64,000 bases of DNA, from the NCBI RefSeq assembly GCF_018688255.1, contig NZ_CP061314.1, forward strand, positions 1,798,001 through 1,862,000, given 5' to 3'. A program made the position numbers and the translations under genes. This DNA is from Polynucleobacter corsicus. Its GTDB lineage: Bacteria; Pseudomonadota; Gammaproteobacteria; Burkholderiales; Burkholderiaceae. The notes under the pieces were generated by a model. The model ran no database searches. It was not told the origin of the DNA and worked only from the letters and a program-made list of their open reading frames with translations. Below are positions 17,592 through 25,180 of this stretch, one piece after another; positions within the stretch are counted from its first letter, which is position 1, and each line of letters begins with the position of its first letter.

Positions 17592-18476
17592 ATGCTTACT
17601 TTTCAGCAAATCATTCTCAAACTCCAAGATTACTGGGACCAACAAGGTTGCGCCCTATTGCAACCTATCGACCTTGAGGTCGGTGCTGGTACATCTCATA
17701 CAGCTACCTTCTTGAGGGCTATTGGTCCCGAGCCATGGAAAGCTGCTTACGTCCAACCTTCACGTAGACCAAAAGACGGTCGTTATGGAGAAAATCCGAA
17801 TCGCCTGCAGCACTACTACCAGTACCAGGTAGTACTGAAGCCTGCACCAGAAAATATTCTTGAGCTCTACTTAGGTTCTCTTGCCGCCTTGGGTCTTGAT
17901 CTTCAAAAGAACGATGTGCGTTTTGTTGAGGATGATTGGGAAAATCCAACTTTAGGTGCCTGGGGCTTAGGCTGGGAAGTCTGGCTCAACGGCATGGAAG
18001 TGACGCAGTTCACCTATTTTCAGCAAGTGGGCGGCATTGACTGCAAACCTGTTTTGGGCGAAATCACCTACGGTATTGAGCGTTTGGCAATGTATATCCA
18101 AAATTGCTCCAACGTATACGACCTCGTTTGGGCCGATGGCATCTCTTATGGTGATGTGTATCACCAGAATGAAGTGGAGCAGTCTTGCTATAACTTTGAA
18201 CACTCCAATACCGACCTATTGTTCGCCAACTTCACCAACTACGAAAGTGAAGCCAAGCGTTTGATGGAGGTGCCATTAGCCTTACCCGCTTATGAAATGG
18301 TACTTAAGGCTGGACATACCTTTAACTTGCTAGATGCCCGTGGCGCTATTTCGGTTACTGAGCGTGCAGCCTATATCGGACGTATCCGCAATCTCTCTCG
18401 CGCAGTAGCGCAGGCTTACCTTGAGTCTCGTGAGAAGTTGGGATTCCCGATTTGCCAACGTCAATCCAAAGCCTAA
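17592..18476 (+). CDS. glyQ: Glycyl-tRNA synthetase alpha subunit
   Basis: Catalytic subunit of the bacterial alpha2beta2 glycyl-tRNA synthetase, 294 residues, close to the usual 290-305. Recognisable segments include WDQQGCALLQPIDLEVGAGT, the RPKDGRYGENPNRLQHYYQY motif and EVTQFTYFQQ. A short spacer after lnt contains TAAAAT and a CCAGG ribosome-site-like sequence, so the glyQS pair may have its own promoter. glyS follows after 16 bp. Confidence 0.98.
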   Translation: MLTFQQIILKLQDYWDQQGCALLQPIDLEVGAGTSHTATFLRAIGPEPWKAAYVQPSRRPKDGRYGENPNRLQHYYQYQVVLKPAPENILELYLGSLAALGLDLQKNDVRFVEDDWENPTLGAWGLGWEVWLNGMEVTQFTYFQQVGGIDCKPVLGEITYGIERLAMYIQNCSNVYDLVWADGISYGDVYHQNEVEQSCYNFEHSNTDLLFANFTNYESEAKRLMEVPLALPAYEMVLKAGHTFNLLDARGAISVTERAAYIGRIRNLSRAVAQAYLESREKLGFPICQRQSKA

Positions 18477-18492
18477 GTAGCTCAATCTAATT

Positions 18493-20631
18493 ATGAGTAC
18501 ACCGAATACCCTCTCTCAATCAGACAACCTTCTGATTGAGTTGTTTACTGAAGAGCTTCCACCAAAATCATTACGCCGCTTAGGCGATGCTTTTAGTGAA
18601 GGTATTTATTCAACCCTTAAGGCTGCAGGCCTCTTGGGCGATAACTCTCTTACTACTGGCTACGCTACACCGCGCCGCCTTGCAGTTCAAATTACCAATG
18701 TCTTGAGCCAAGCTCCCGACTATCCAGTACGTGAAAAATTACTCCCGACTAGCATTGCTTTTGATGCTGATGGGAAGCCGACTGCACCACTGCAAAAGAA
18801 GTTGGCCTCTTTGGGCTATGCAGATATCGATCTCTCCACTTTAGAAAAAGCGGGCGAAGGTAAGAATGAAGCCTTGTATCTCAATGTCATCGCTAAAGGT
18901 GCGGCATTAGAGCAAACCGCTCAACAAGCACTCGAGCAAACACTGGGCAAATTACCCATCGCTAAAATGATGCACTACCAAGTGCTACAGAAAAATGGTG
19001 AATTAGCAGATGTTGAGTTTGCACGTCCAGCGCATCGCATCATCGCTCTCCATGGCAAACAAACATTGCATATCAGCGCATTAGGCATTGATGCAGCAAA
19101 CCAAACAGAAGGCCACCGCTTTTTGGCTCCCGGCGTTATTACGATTGCCTCTGCCGATCAGTATGAGTCTGAACTCACCACTAAAGCAAAAGTGTTGCCA
19201 AGCTTTGATAAGCGCCGTGAATTTATCAAAGCTGCATTATTAAAAGCCGCTGGTGCTGATTTGGTGTTGATGCCAGATAGCCTGTTAGACGAGGTGACTG
19301 CTTTAGTAGAGTGGCCAGCAATCTATGAGTGCCACTTTGATCAAGAGTTCTTAGAGGTTCCTCAAGAATGCTTGATTTTGACAATGCAGACTAATCAAAA
19401 GTACTTTGCTTTGACTGACAAGCAAGGTAAGTTACGCAATCGTTTCTTAATTGTTTCCAATATCGAGACTAATAAACCAGAAGCGATTATTTCCGGTAAC
19501 GAGCGTGTAGTACGCCCACGTCTATCCGATGCACGTTTCTTCTTTCAGCAAGATCAAAAACGTCCACTGGCGTCTCGCGTAGCCGATCTAGGAAAAGTGG
19601 TTTATCACAATCAGCTCGGAAATCAATTGGATCGCACTAAGCGGGTTCAAGGTATTGCTGTTGGCATTGCAAAAACTTTATCGGCTGATGAGACGCTTGC
19701 TAGCCGTGCTGCAGAGATTGCTAAAACGGATTTATTAACTGATATGGTGGGTGAGTTCCCAGAGCTTCAAGGCATTATGGGCCGTTACTACGCTAACCAT
19801 GATGGTGAAAATTCCGAAGTAGCCTCTGCTTGTAGCGAGCATTACATGCCCCGCTTTGCTGGTGATGTATTGCCACAAACACAAACTGGAACCATCTTAG
19901 CGATTGCCGATAAGCTAGAAACCTTAGTTGGTATTTGGGGAGTTGGTCTTGCACCAACGGGTGATAAAGACCCCTACGCCCTGCGTCGTCATGCCCTCGG
20001 AATCTGCCGGCTCTTGCTAGAAAAGAATCTCAGCCTCAGCCTGCCCGACTTAATTGAGCTGGCACGCAAACAGTTTCCACAGAAAGATGTTCAAGAAAAA
20101 GCGAAGGCTGAAGATATTTACGCCTTCATTATTGATCGTCTACGTGCTTACTTGCGCGATCAGGCTGTTGCTGGCAAGCCATTCACTTCCGAAGAGATTG
20201 ATGCCGTATTAAGTCAATCACCTGCGCAATTGAATGACTTGATAGATCGCCTAACTGCCTTACGTGAATTTAACGCCTTGGCAGAAGCTGCTCAATTAGC
20301 TGCTGCCAACAAGCGTATTAGCAACATTCTGAAAAAGAATGCCACGACTATTCCGGGAACTTGCTCAAGTAAGCTCTTACAAGTTCCTGCCGAAATCGCT
20401 CTATACGAAGCCCTTGAGAAACTCACCCCAACACTAACTGCCGCTTATGAGCAACGTCGGTTTGTAGACCTATTAAAGGCATTGGTGGCTTTAAGTACCC
20501 CAATCGATCAATTCTTTGCCGATGTCATGGTGATGGATCCCAATCCAGAGGTACGCGATAACCGCTTAGCCCTCCTGCAACAACTTCACCAGAAAATGAA
20601 TCTCATTGCCGACCTCGGCAAATTAGCATGA
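18493..20631 (+). CDS. glyS: Glycyl-tRNA synthetase beta subunit
   Basis: tRNA-binding and anticodon-recognition subunit of glycyl-tRNA synthetase, 712 residues, normal length. LLIELFTEELPPKSL at the N-terminus and TMQTNQKYFALTD, HDGENSEVASACSEHY (an HD-like domain region) and DKDPYALRR are family landmarks; the C-terminal part resembles the DALR anticodon domain. It follows glyQ by 16 bp and its stop codon overlaps the gmhB start (ATGA), implying translational coupling. Confidence 0.98.
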   Translation: MSTPNTLSQSDNLLIELFTEELPPKSLRRLGDAFSEGIYSTLKAAGLLGDNSLTTGYATPRRLAVQITNVLSQAPDYPVREKLLPTSIAFDADGKPTAPLQKKLASLGYADIDLSTLEKAGEGKNEALYLNVIAKGAALEQTAQQALEQTLGKLPIAKMMHYQVLQKNGELADVEFARPAHRIIALHGKQTLHISALGIDAANQTEGHRFLAPGVITIASADQYESELTTKAKVLPSFDKRREFIKAALLKAAGADLVLMPDSLLDEVTALVEWPAIYECHFDQEFLEVPQECLILTMQTNQKYFALTDKQGKLRNRFLIVSNIETNKPEAIISGNERVVRPRLSDARFFFQQDQKRPLASRVADLGKVVYHNQLGNQLDRTKRVQGIAVGIAKTLSADETLASRAAEIAKTDLLTDMVGEFPELQGIMGRYYANHDGENSEVASACSEHYMPRFAGDVLPQTQTGTILAIADKLETLVGIWGVGLAPTGDKDPYALRRHALGICRLLLEKNLSLSLPDLIELARKQFPQKDVQEKAKAEDIYAFIIDRLRAYLRDQAVAGKPFTSEEIDAVLSQSPAQLNDLIDRLTALREFNALAEAAQLAAANKRISNILKKNATTIPGTCSSKLLQVPAEIALYEALEKLTPTLTAAYEQRRFVDLLKALVALSTPIDQFFADVMVMDPNPEVRDNRLALLQQLHQKMNLIADLGKLA

Positions 20632-21200
20632 GCATCAGCTCCTCTAAACTCATCATTCTTGATCGCGATGGTGTGATCAATGAAGATCGCGATGATTATG
20701 TGAAGTCGAGCGATGAGTGGATTCCGTTACCGGGTAGTCTTGAAGCTATTGCATTACTGAATCAAGCGGGCTATCAAATCGCTGTGGCAACTAATCAATC
20801 TGGTTTAGCGCGAGGCTATTTCAATATCAATGATCTGCATGTAATGCATAGCAAGATGGATAAGTTACTCAAACCCTTGGGCGGTCATATCGATAGTATT
20901 TTCTTTTGCCCTCATATTGATGCCAATGCATGCGATTGCCGCAAGCCGCTACCAGGGATGATGAAAGAAATAGCTCTTCGTTATAAGAAAAATCAAAGTG
21001 CTACACCTTTATTAGGAGTGCCAATTGTGGGTGATTCCTTGCGTGACTTGCAGGCAGGAGTTGCTTTGGGCGCCAGTCCGCATTTAGTACTCACCGGCAA
21101 AGGCAGAAAGACCTTAGAAAAAGGTGGCCTCCCGGAAGATACGCAGATTCATGCGGATTTGATGGCATTTGCTACTGCGATCTTGCAAGATCAGGTTTAA
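20628..21200 (+). CDS. gmhB: D-glycero-beta-D-manno-heptose-1,7-bisphosphate 7-phosphatase
   Basis: HAD-family phosphatase of 190 residues in ADP-heptose synthesis for the LPS inner core. The nucleophile motif DRDGVINED (DxD), ATNQSGLARGYF, a zinc-binding Cys/His loop (CPHIDANACDCRKPLPGM) and the GDSLRDLQAG acid motif are all present. The Cys/His zinc loop separates GmhB from generic HAD phosphatases such as MupP. It overlaps glyS by 4 bp and is followed 7 bp later by plsC. Confidence 0.95.
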   Translation: MSISSSKLIILDRDGVINEDRDDYVKSSDEWIPLPGSLEAIALLNQAGYQIAVATNQSGLARGYFNINDLHVMHSKMDKLLKPLGGHIDSIFFCPHIDANACDCRKPLPGMMKEIALRYKKNQSATPLLGVPIVGDSLRDLQAGVALGASPHLVLTGKGRKTLEKGGLPEDTQIHADLMAFATAILQDQV

Positions 21201-21207
21201 TGCCAAT

Positions 21208-21942
21208 ATGACTTTTATTCGCTCAAGCTTATTTACCCTCTTTTTACTAATATTCACGCCGATCTGGTCGGTACTTTGTATCCTCGTTTTTCCATTTCTC
21301 AATCCCGAGAATCGCTATCGCTTTATCGGCCTTTGGAATAAAGTCGTCATCTGGATCTTGCAGCCGCTCTGTGGTATCCGTTACGAGATTCGTGGCATGG
21401 AAAATATGATGGCAGTTTTAGATAAACCTGTTGTCGTACTAAGTAAGCATCAATCTGCATATGAAACTATTTTCTACATTGCTTTACTTCCTAAGCAGGT
21501 GTGCTTTGTTTTCAAAAGAGAGTTGCTCTGGATTCCCTTCTTTGGTTGGGCTTTAGCTTTGCTCAAGATGATTCACATCAATCGCAACAGCAAAGAAACT
21601 GCTGCCATCTCCGTTGTTGGTCAAGGAAAAAAACGCTTAAGTGAAGGTAAATGGATTTTGTTATTTCCAGAAGGGACTAGAACGCCTACCGGATCTCACA
21701 AACCCTACAGCAAGGGTGGCGCAAGACTGGCCAGCGCTACTGAAGCTTTGGTGATTCCGATTGCCCACAATGCTGGCCGTTGCTGGCCTAAGAATAGCTT
21801 TCTAAAGCAGCCTGGAACAGTGATCTTCTCAATCGGCCCCGCCATTACCTCTGTTGGAAAAACAGGCGGCCAACTTCATCAAGAAGTAGAGAAGTGGATT
21901 GAAGCTGAAATGCGGGTGATTGATCCTGCTGCTTACCAGTAA
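21208..21942 (+). CDS. plsC: 1-acyl-sn-glycerol-3-phosphate acyltransferase
   Basis: Membrane acyltransferase of 244 residues making phosphatidate from lysophosphatidate. One N-terminal helix precedes the catalytic domain. The active-site motif is HQSAYE (His81-Glu86), an HX4E variant of the usual HX4D. The FPEGTRTP motif (from Phe153) is intact. I start at the ATG at 21208, 7 nt after gmhB, because a longer frame to 21169 would overlap gmhB and add residues before the membrane helix. A related acyltransferase substrate is possible. Confidence 0.93.
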   Translation: MTFIRSSLFTLFLLIFTPIWSVLCILVFPFLNPENRYRFIGLWNKVVIWILQPLCGIRYEIRGMENMMAVLDKPVVVLSKHQSAYETIFYIALLPKQVCFVFKRELLWIPFFGWALALLKMIHINRNSKETAAISVVGQGKKRLSEGKWILLFPEGTRTPTGSHKPYSKGGARLASATEALVIPIAHNAGRCWPKNSFLKQPGTVIFSIGPAITSVGKTGGQLHQEVEKWIEAEMRVIDPAAYQ

Positions 21943-21952
21943 AACCAGAAGC

Positions 21953-22732
21953 TTAATGGGCTAAAGCTTTAGCCCATTCAATGTAGCGCTCCACCGGAAT
22001 ATCCTGAGCACGCGCTTTTAATTCAGATTCAGATAGAGACAGTCGATCAGCAAAGGCTGATAAGTTCGTACGCAGCATTTTTCTTCTTTGAGAGAATGCT
22101 GCGGCTACTACTTTTTCCAAAGCATGCCACTGCGCATTACTTAAGTCGAAATCTCTGCGCGGAATCATGCGCACTACAGCAGAATTGACCTTAGGCTGCG
22201 GATCAAAAGCTTCAGGCGGAACTTCTAAAACCTGCTCCATGTCATAGCGGGCTTGCAACATAACAGAAAGCCTACTGAATTCAGATCCGCCAGCCTTAGA
22301 GACCATGCGCTCAACTACTTCAGCTTGCAGCATAAATACCTGCTCATCAATCGCATGGGCAGCAGAAACAAGATGAAAGAGCAATGGAGAGGAGATGTTG
22401 TAAGGCAAGTTACCAACCACCTTACACAGACCGCTATTGGCTGGACGTGCATTTGCCCATTCCAAGAAATCAAACTTGAGGGCATCTCCCGCAATCACAT
22501 TGAGACCCGTAAGATTCTCTTGGTTCCAGTAAGCCACCAAATCTCGGTCAATCTCCAAGAGATCTAGGTGCTCTAGGTTACTCAATAAAGGTCTTGTTAA
22601 TGCGCCAAGGCCAGGGCCAATCTCAATCACATGCATATTTTCACTGGGATTGATTGCCGCAACTATGGAATAAATGACTCCGGAGTCTTGTAAAAAGTTT
22701 TGACCAAATCGTTTACGTGCTTGATGCGTCAT
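21953..22732 (-). CDS. rsmA: 16S rRNA (adenine1518-N6/adenine1519-N6)-dimethyltransferase
   Basis: KsgA/RsmA methyltransferase of 259 residues that dimethylates two adenosines in the 3' hairpin of 16S rRNA. The SAM motif IEIGPGLGALTRPLL and the catalytic NLPYNISSPLLFHL (NLPY) are intact. Last gene of the lptD-surA-pdxA-rsmA operon; its ATG overlaps the pdxA stop (ATGA). Its final codons lie in a 24-bp perfect palindrome next to the converging plsC stop. Confidence 0.97.
   Translation of the reverse strand: MTHQARKRFGQNFLQDSGVIYSIVAAINPSENMHVIEIGPGLGALTRPLLSNLEHLDLLEIDRDLVAYWNQENLTGLNVIAGDALKFDFLEWANARPANSGLCKVVGNLPYNISSPLLFHLVSAAHAIDEQVFMLQAEVVERMVSKAGGSEFSRLSVMLQARYDMEQVLEVPPEAFDPQPKVNSAVVRMIPRRDFDLSNAQWHALEKVVAAAFSQRRKMLRTNLSAFADRLSLSESELKARAQDIPVERYIEWAKALAH
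21955..21978. repeat. 24-bp perfect palindrome at the rsmA 3' end
   Basis: Two 12-nt arms, AATGGGCTAAAG and CTTTAGCCCATT, abut with no spacer and overlap the rsmA stop codon and last codons, between convergent plsC and rsmA. Neither strand has a continuous T tract next to it, so it is not a textbook terminator. It could still fold as an mRNA-end hairpin in either direction. Confidence 0.6.
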
Positions 22733-23757
22733 GTTGATAGATTCTTTGTATTCTTTACGTTTACCGCTAATTGATAGGCTAGTCGCAAAGACTCCAACAT
22801 ACTGCTAGGATCTGCAAGGCCTCTACCGGCAATATCTAGCGCCGTGCCATGATCTACTGAAGTACGAATAATCGGCAGGCCTAGAGTGACATTCACACCA
22901 CCACCAAAACTGACAAACTTGAATGGCGCCAGACCTTGATCGTGATACATCGCAATAAACGCATCCACGCTATTTAAAGCCCTAGCATCAAACATCGTAT
23001 CCCCTGGATAAGGTCCACTCACCTGAATACCTAAATCTTTGGCAGCCTCGATAGCAGGAATGATGACATCAATTTCTTCGCGCCCAAGATAACCTGATTC
23101 ACCCGCATGCGGATTGAGTCCCGCCACCCGAATAACAGGCTTAGCAATGCCAAATTTTGCCCGCAGATCCTGGTCGACCATCTGAATGGTTTCCAGAATA
23201 TGCTGTTGGCTCAGCGTACTAGGAACCTCCCTCAAGGGCACATGGGTTGTGACTAGAGCCACCCTAAGGTCGCGGCTTTTCTGCAAGCCTAAGAGGCCAG
23301 CCGGCAATGTCGCGCACAACATCATGACAACATGCTCTTGATGGCAAAGCTTTGCTAAGTATTCTGTATGCCCGGTAAATAAATCCTCATTTGAAGTATC
23401 GCCTTGGTTGATCACGCTCTTTTGTATTGGCGCAGTTACCATGGCATCAAAACGACTTTCGAGACAACCCCTAACTGCAGCGTCCAGAATATTCAGAACA
23501 TATTGTGCGTTGGCAGGATTTAATTGGCCCGCAGTTACTGGAGAGGCTAGCGCAATAGACCCCAACTTCAAGCGATGAGAAAGTTCTTTAGGGATCTCAG
23601 TAGCTGAAAATAAGCCGGAATCACCAAGCAACGTAATTGTGCTTGCAGGCTGCTCTTGTAAGAAGGCCATTGCAGCTGCAAGAGAAACCTCTGGACCAAT
23701 CCCCGCAGGCTCTCCAGAGCTAATGATGAGATTAACGGAGGCTGGCTGCTGGATCAT
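22729..23757 (-). CDS. pdxA: 4-hydroxythreonine-4-phosphate dehydrogenase
   Basis: Metal-dependent dehydrogenase/decarboxylase of the DXP-dependent pyridoxal phosphate pathway, 342 residues. SSGEPAGIGPE begins the fold; TGHTEYLA, NPHAGESGYLGREE, AMYHDQGLAPFK and RTSVDHGTALDIAGRG carry the metal and substrate ligands. It overlaps surA by 26 bp at its 5' end and rsmA by 4 bp at its 3' end, so translation in the operon is probably coupled. Confidence 0.97.
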   Translation of the reverse strand: MIQQPASVNLIISSGEPAGIGPEVSLAAAMAFLQEQPASTITLLGDSGLFSATEIPKELSHRLKLGSIALASPVTAGQLNPANAQYVLNILDAAVRGCLESRFDAMVTAPIQKSVINQGDTSNEDLFTGHTEYLAKLCHQEHVVMMLCATLPAGLLGLQKSRDLRVALVTTHVPLREVPSTLSQQHILETIQMVDQDLRAKFGIAKPVIRVAGLNPHAGESGYLGREEIDVIIPAIEAAKDLGIQVSGPYPGDTMFDARALNSVDAFIAMYHDQGLAPFKFVSFGGGVNVTLGLPIIRTSVDHGTALDIAGRGLADPSSMLESLRLAYQLAVNVKNTKNLST

Positions 23758-25180
23758 CTGCGTTAATAATCTTCACCGTAGCAGTGTCGCGTAATTCACG
23801 TAGCCAATCTTGATAGGCCTGGTCAAACTTACGTTCACGAATGGCTGCACGTGCAAATTGACGCTGCTTCTCTAAAGTCAACTGCGCATCACGACGCTCG
23901 AGTACCTGAATTAGGTGCCAGCCAAATTCAGTCTTCACTGGATTACTAACCTCACCTATTTGCAAGCGATTCATTGCCTGATCAAATTCTGGAACTAAAT
24001 CCCCAGGACCCATCCAACCTAAATTACCTCCATTAGCGGCAGATCCATCTTCAGAATATTTTTTAGCTAAATCACCAAAATCAGCAGTTTTTGCACGAAC
24101 CTGATCACGGTAACCCGAGAGGCGTCTTTCAGCATCTTGGTCTGTCAAACCCGCACGACTACGTAATAAAATATGTCGCGACAAAGTCTGCGTCACCATT
24201 ATATTTTGTGGGGTAGTAGCACTTTCTTGGGGGGCAGCTTGCTGCGGCTCAGGAGCGCCGGCAACTAGCGCTCGACGATCTAAAACCTTCAGAACGTGAT
24301 AGCCAGCGGGACTCTTCACTACAGCATTGGCAACTTGTCCACTACCTGTATTTCTGACGGCCTCATAAAATAATTGCGGCAGGCGATCTGGCGTACGGTA
24401 ACCCAAATCTTGAAACTTAATTTTTGGATTGTCTTTTGCGGCCATTGCACCTAACTGCAAGAAATCGACATCGCCACGCGCTTCACGCAACAGAAGTTCT
24501 GCCCTCTTCTTTGCCTCGGCCTGAGCACCAGCCCCAGCATTGACATCCGCAGGAATAAAAATCTGCGCAAGGTCGATCTCTTCTGGCTCACCTTTTACAG
24601 CGGGAGTTGAGCGTGCGGGCTTTCCTCCACCAGCCACCTCACGATTGCGATCAGAGATAAAGTTATCTACCTCCGCATCAGAAATCTTGACCTTGCCCTC
24701 GACCTCGCGCTCACGGTAACGACTAATAATCACATCATCGCGCAGCATTTGACTGTAGCGCTCATAAGTACTACCAGTAGCGGCAATTTTTACTTTTAAC
24801 TCAGCCAGTGTTAATTTATTCTTGGCAGCAATATCGCCAATGATCTTATCCAACTCTTTATTACTCACTGCAATACCTTCTTGCTCAGCATTTTGTAATT
24901 GAATTTTTTCAAGAATCAGGCGCTCCAGCACAGTCTTGCGCAAGGCAGCGGCATCAGGGAGCTTACCTCCCTGCTTTTGCAGGGCAACGATCCGATCATC
25001 AATTTCTTTACGTGTCACGTAGCCAGTATTCACAACTGCAGCAACGCCATCAATATTCCGAATTTTGCTATCAGCTGAAGTCTTTGAGCTATCTTGTGCA
25101 AACGTAAGCTGAGACAGAAAAGCGGTGCCAGCCAAAAGTATGGCTGCAAGTGCTTGATTAAATCGATTCCTACGCATCAT
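23732..25180 (-). CDS. surA: Periplasmic chaperone/peptidyl-prolyl isomerase SurA
   Basis: Outer-membrane protein chaperone of 482 residues, somewhat longer than E. coli SurA (428). A signal peptide ends around LTFAQ (residue 29). An N-terminal SurA domain follows, then two parvulin PPIase domains: one from about residue 190 (IDLAQIFIPADVNA) and a better-conserved one from about 335 (SRHILLRSR, EDGSAANGGNLGWMGPG, FGWHLIQVLERR). It assists folding of barrel proteins including LptD, encoded directly upstream with a 4-bp overlap. Confidence 0.96.
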   Translation of the reverse strand: MMRRNRFNQALAAILLAGTAFLSQLTFAQDSSKTSADSKIRNIDGVAAVVNTGYVTRKEIDDRIVALQKQGGKLPDAAALRKTVLERLILEKIQLQNAEQEGIAVSNKELDKIIGDIAAKNKLTLAELKVKIAATGSTYERYSQMLRDDVIISRYREREVEGKVKISDAEVDNFISDRNREVAGGGKPARSTPAVKGEPEEIDLAQIFIPADVNAGAGAQAEAKKRAELLLREARGDVDFLQLGAMAAKDNPKIKFQDLGYRTPDRLPQLFYEAVRNTGSGQVANAVVKSPAGYHVLKVLDRRALVAGAPEPQQAAPQESATTPQNIMVTQTLSRHILLRSRAGLTDQDAERRLSGYRDQVRAKTADFGDLAKKYSEDGSAANGGNLGWMGPGDLVPEFDQAMNRLQIGEVSNPVKTEFGWHLIQVLERRDAQLTLEKQRQFARAAIRERKFDQAYQDWLRELRDTATVKIINADDPAASLR

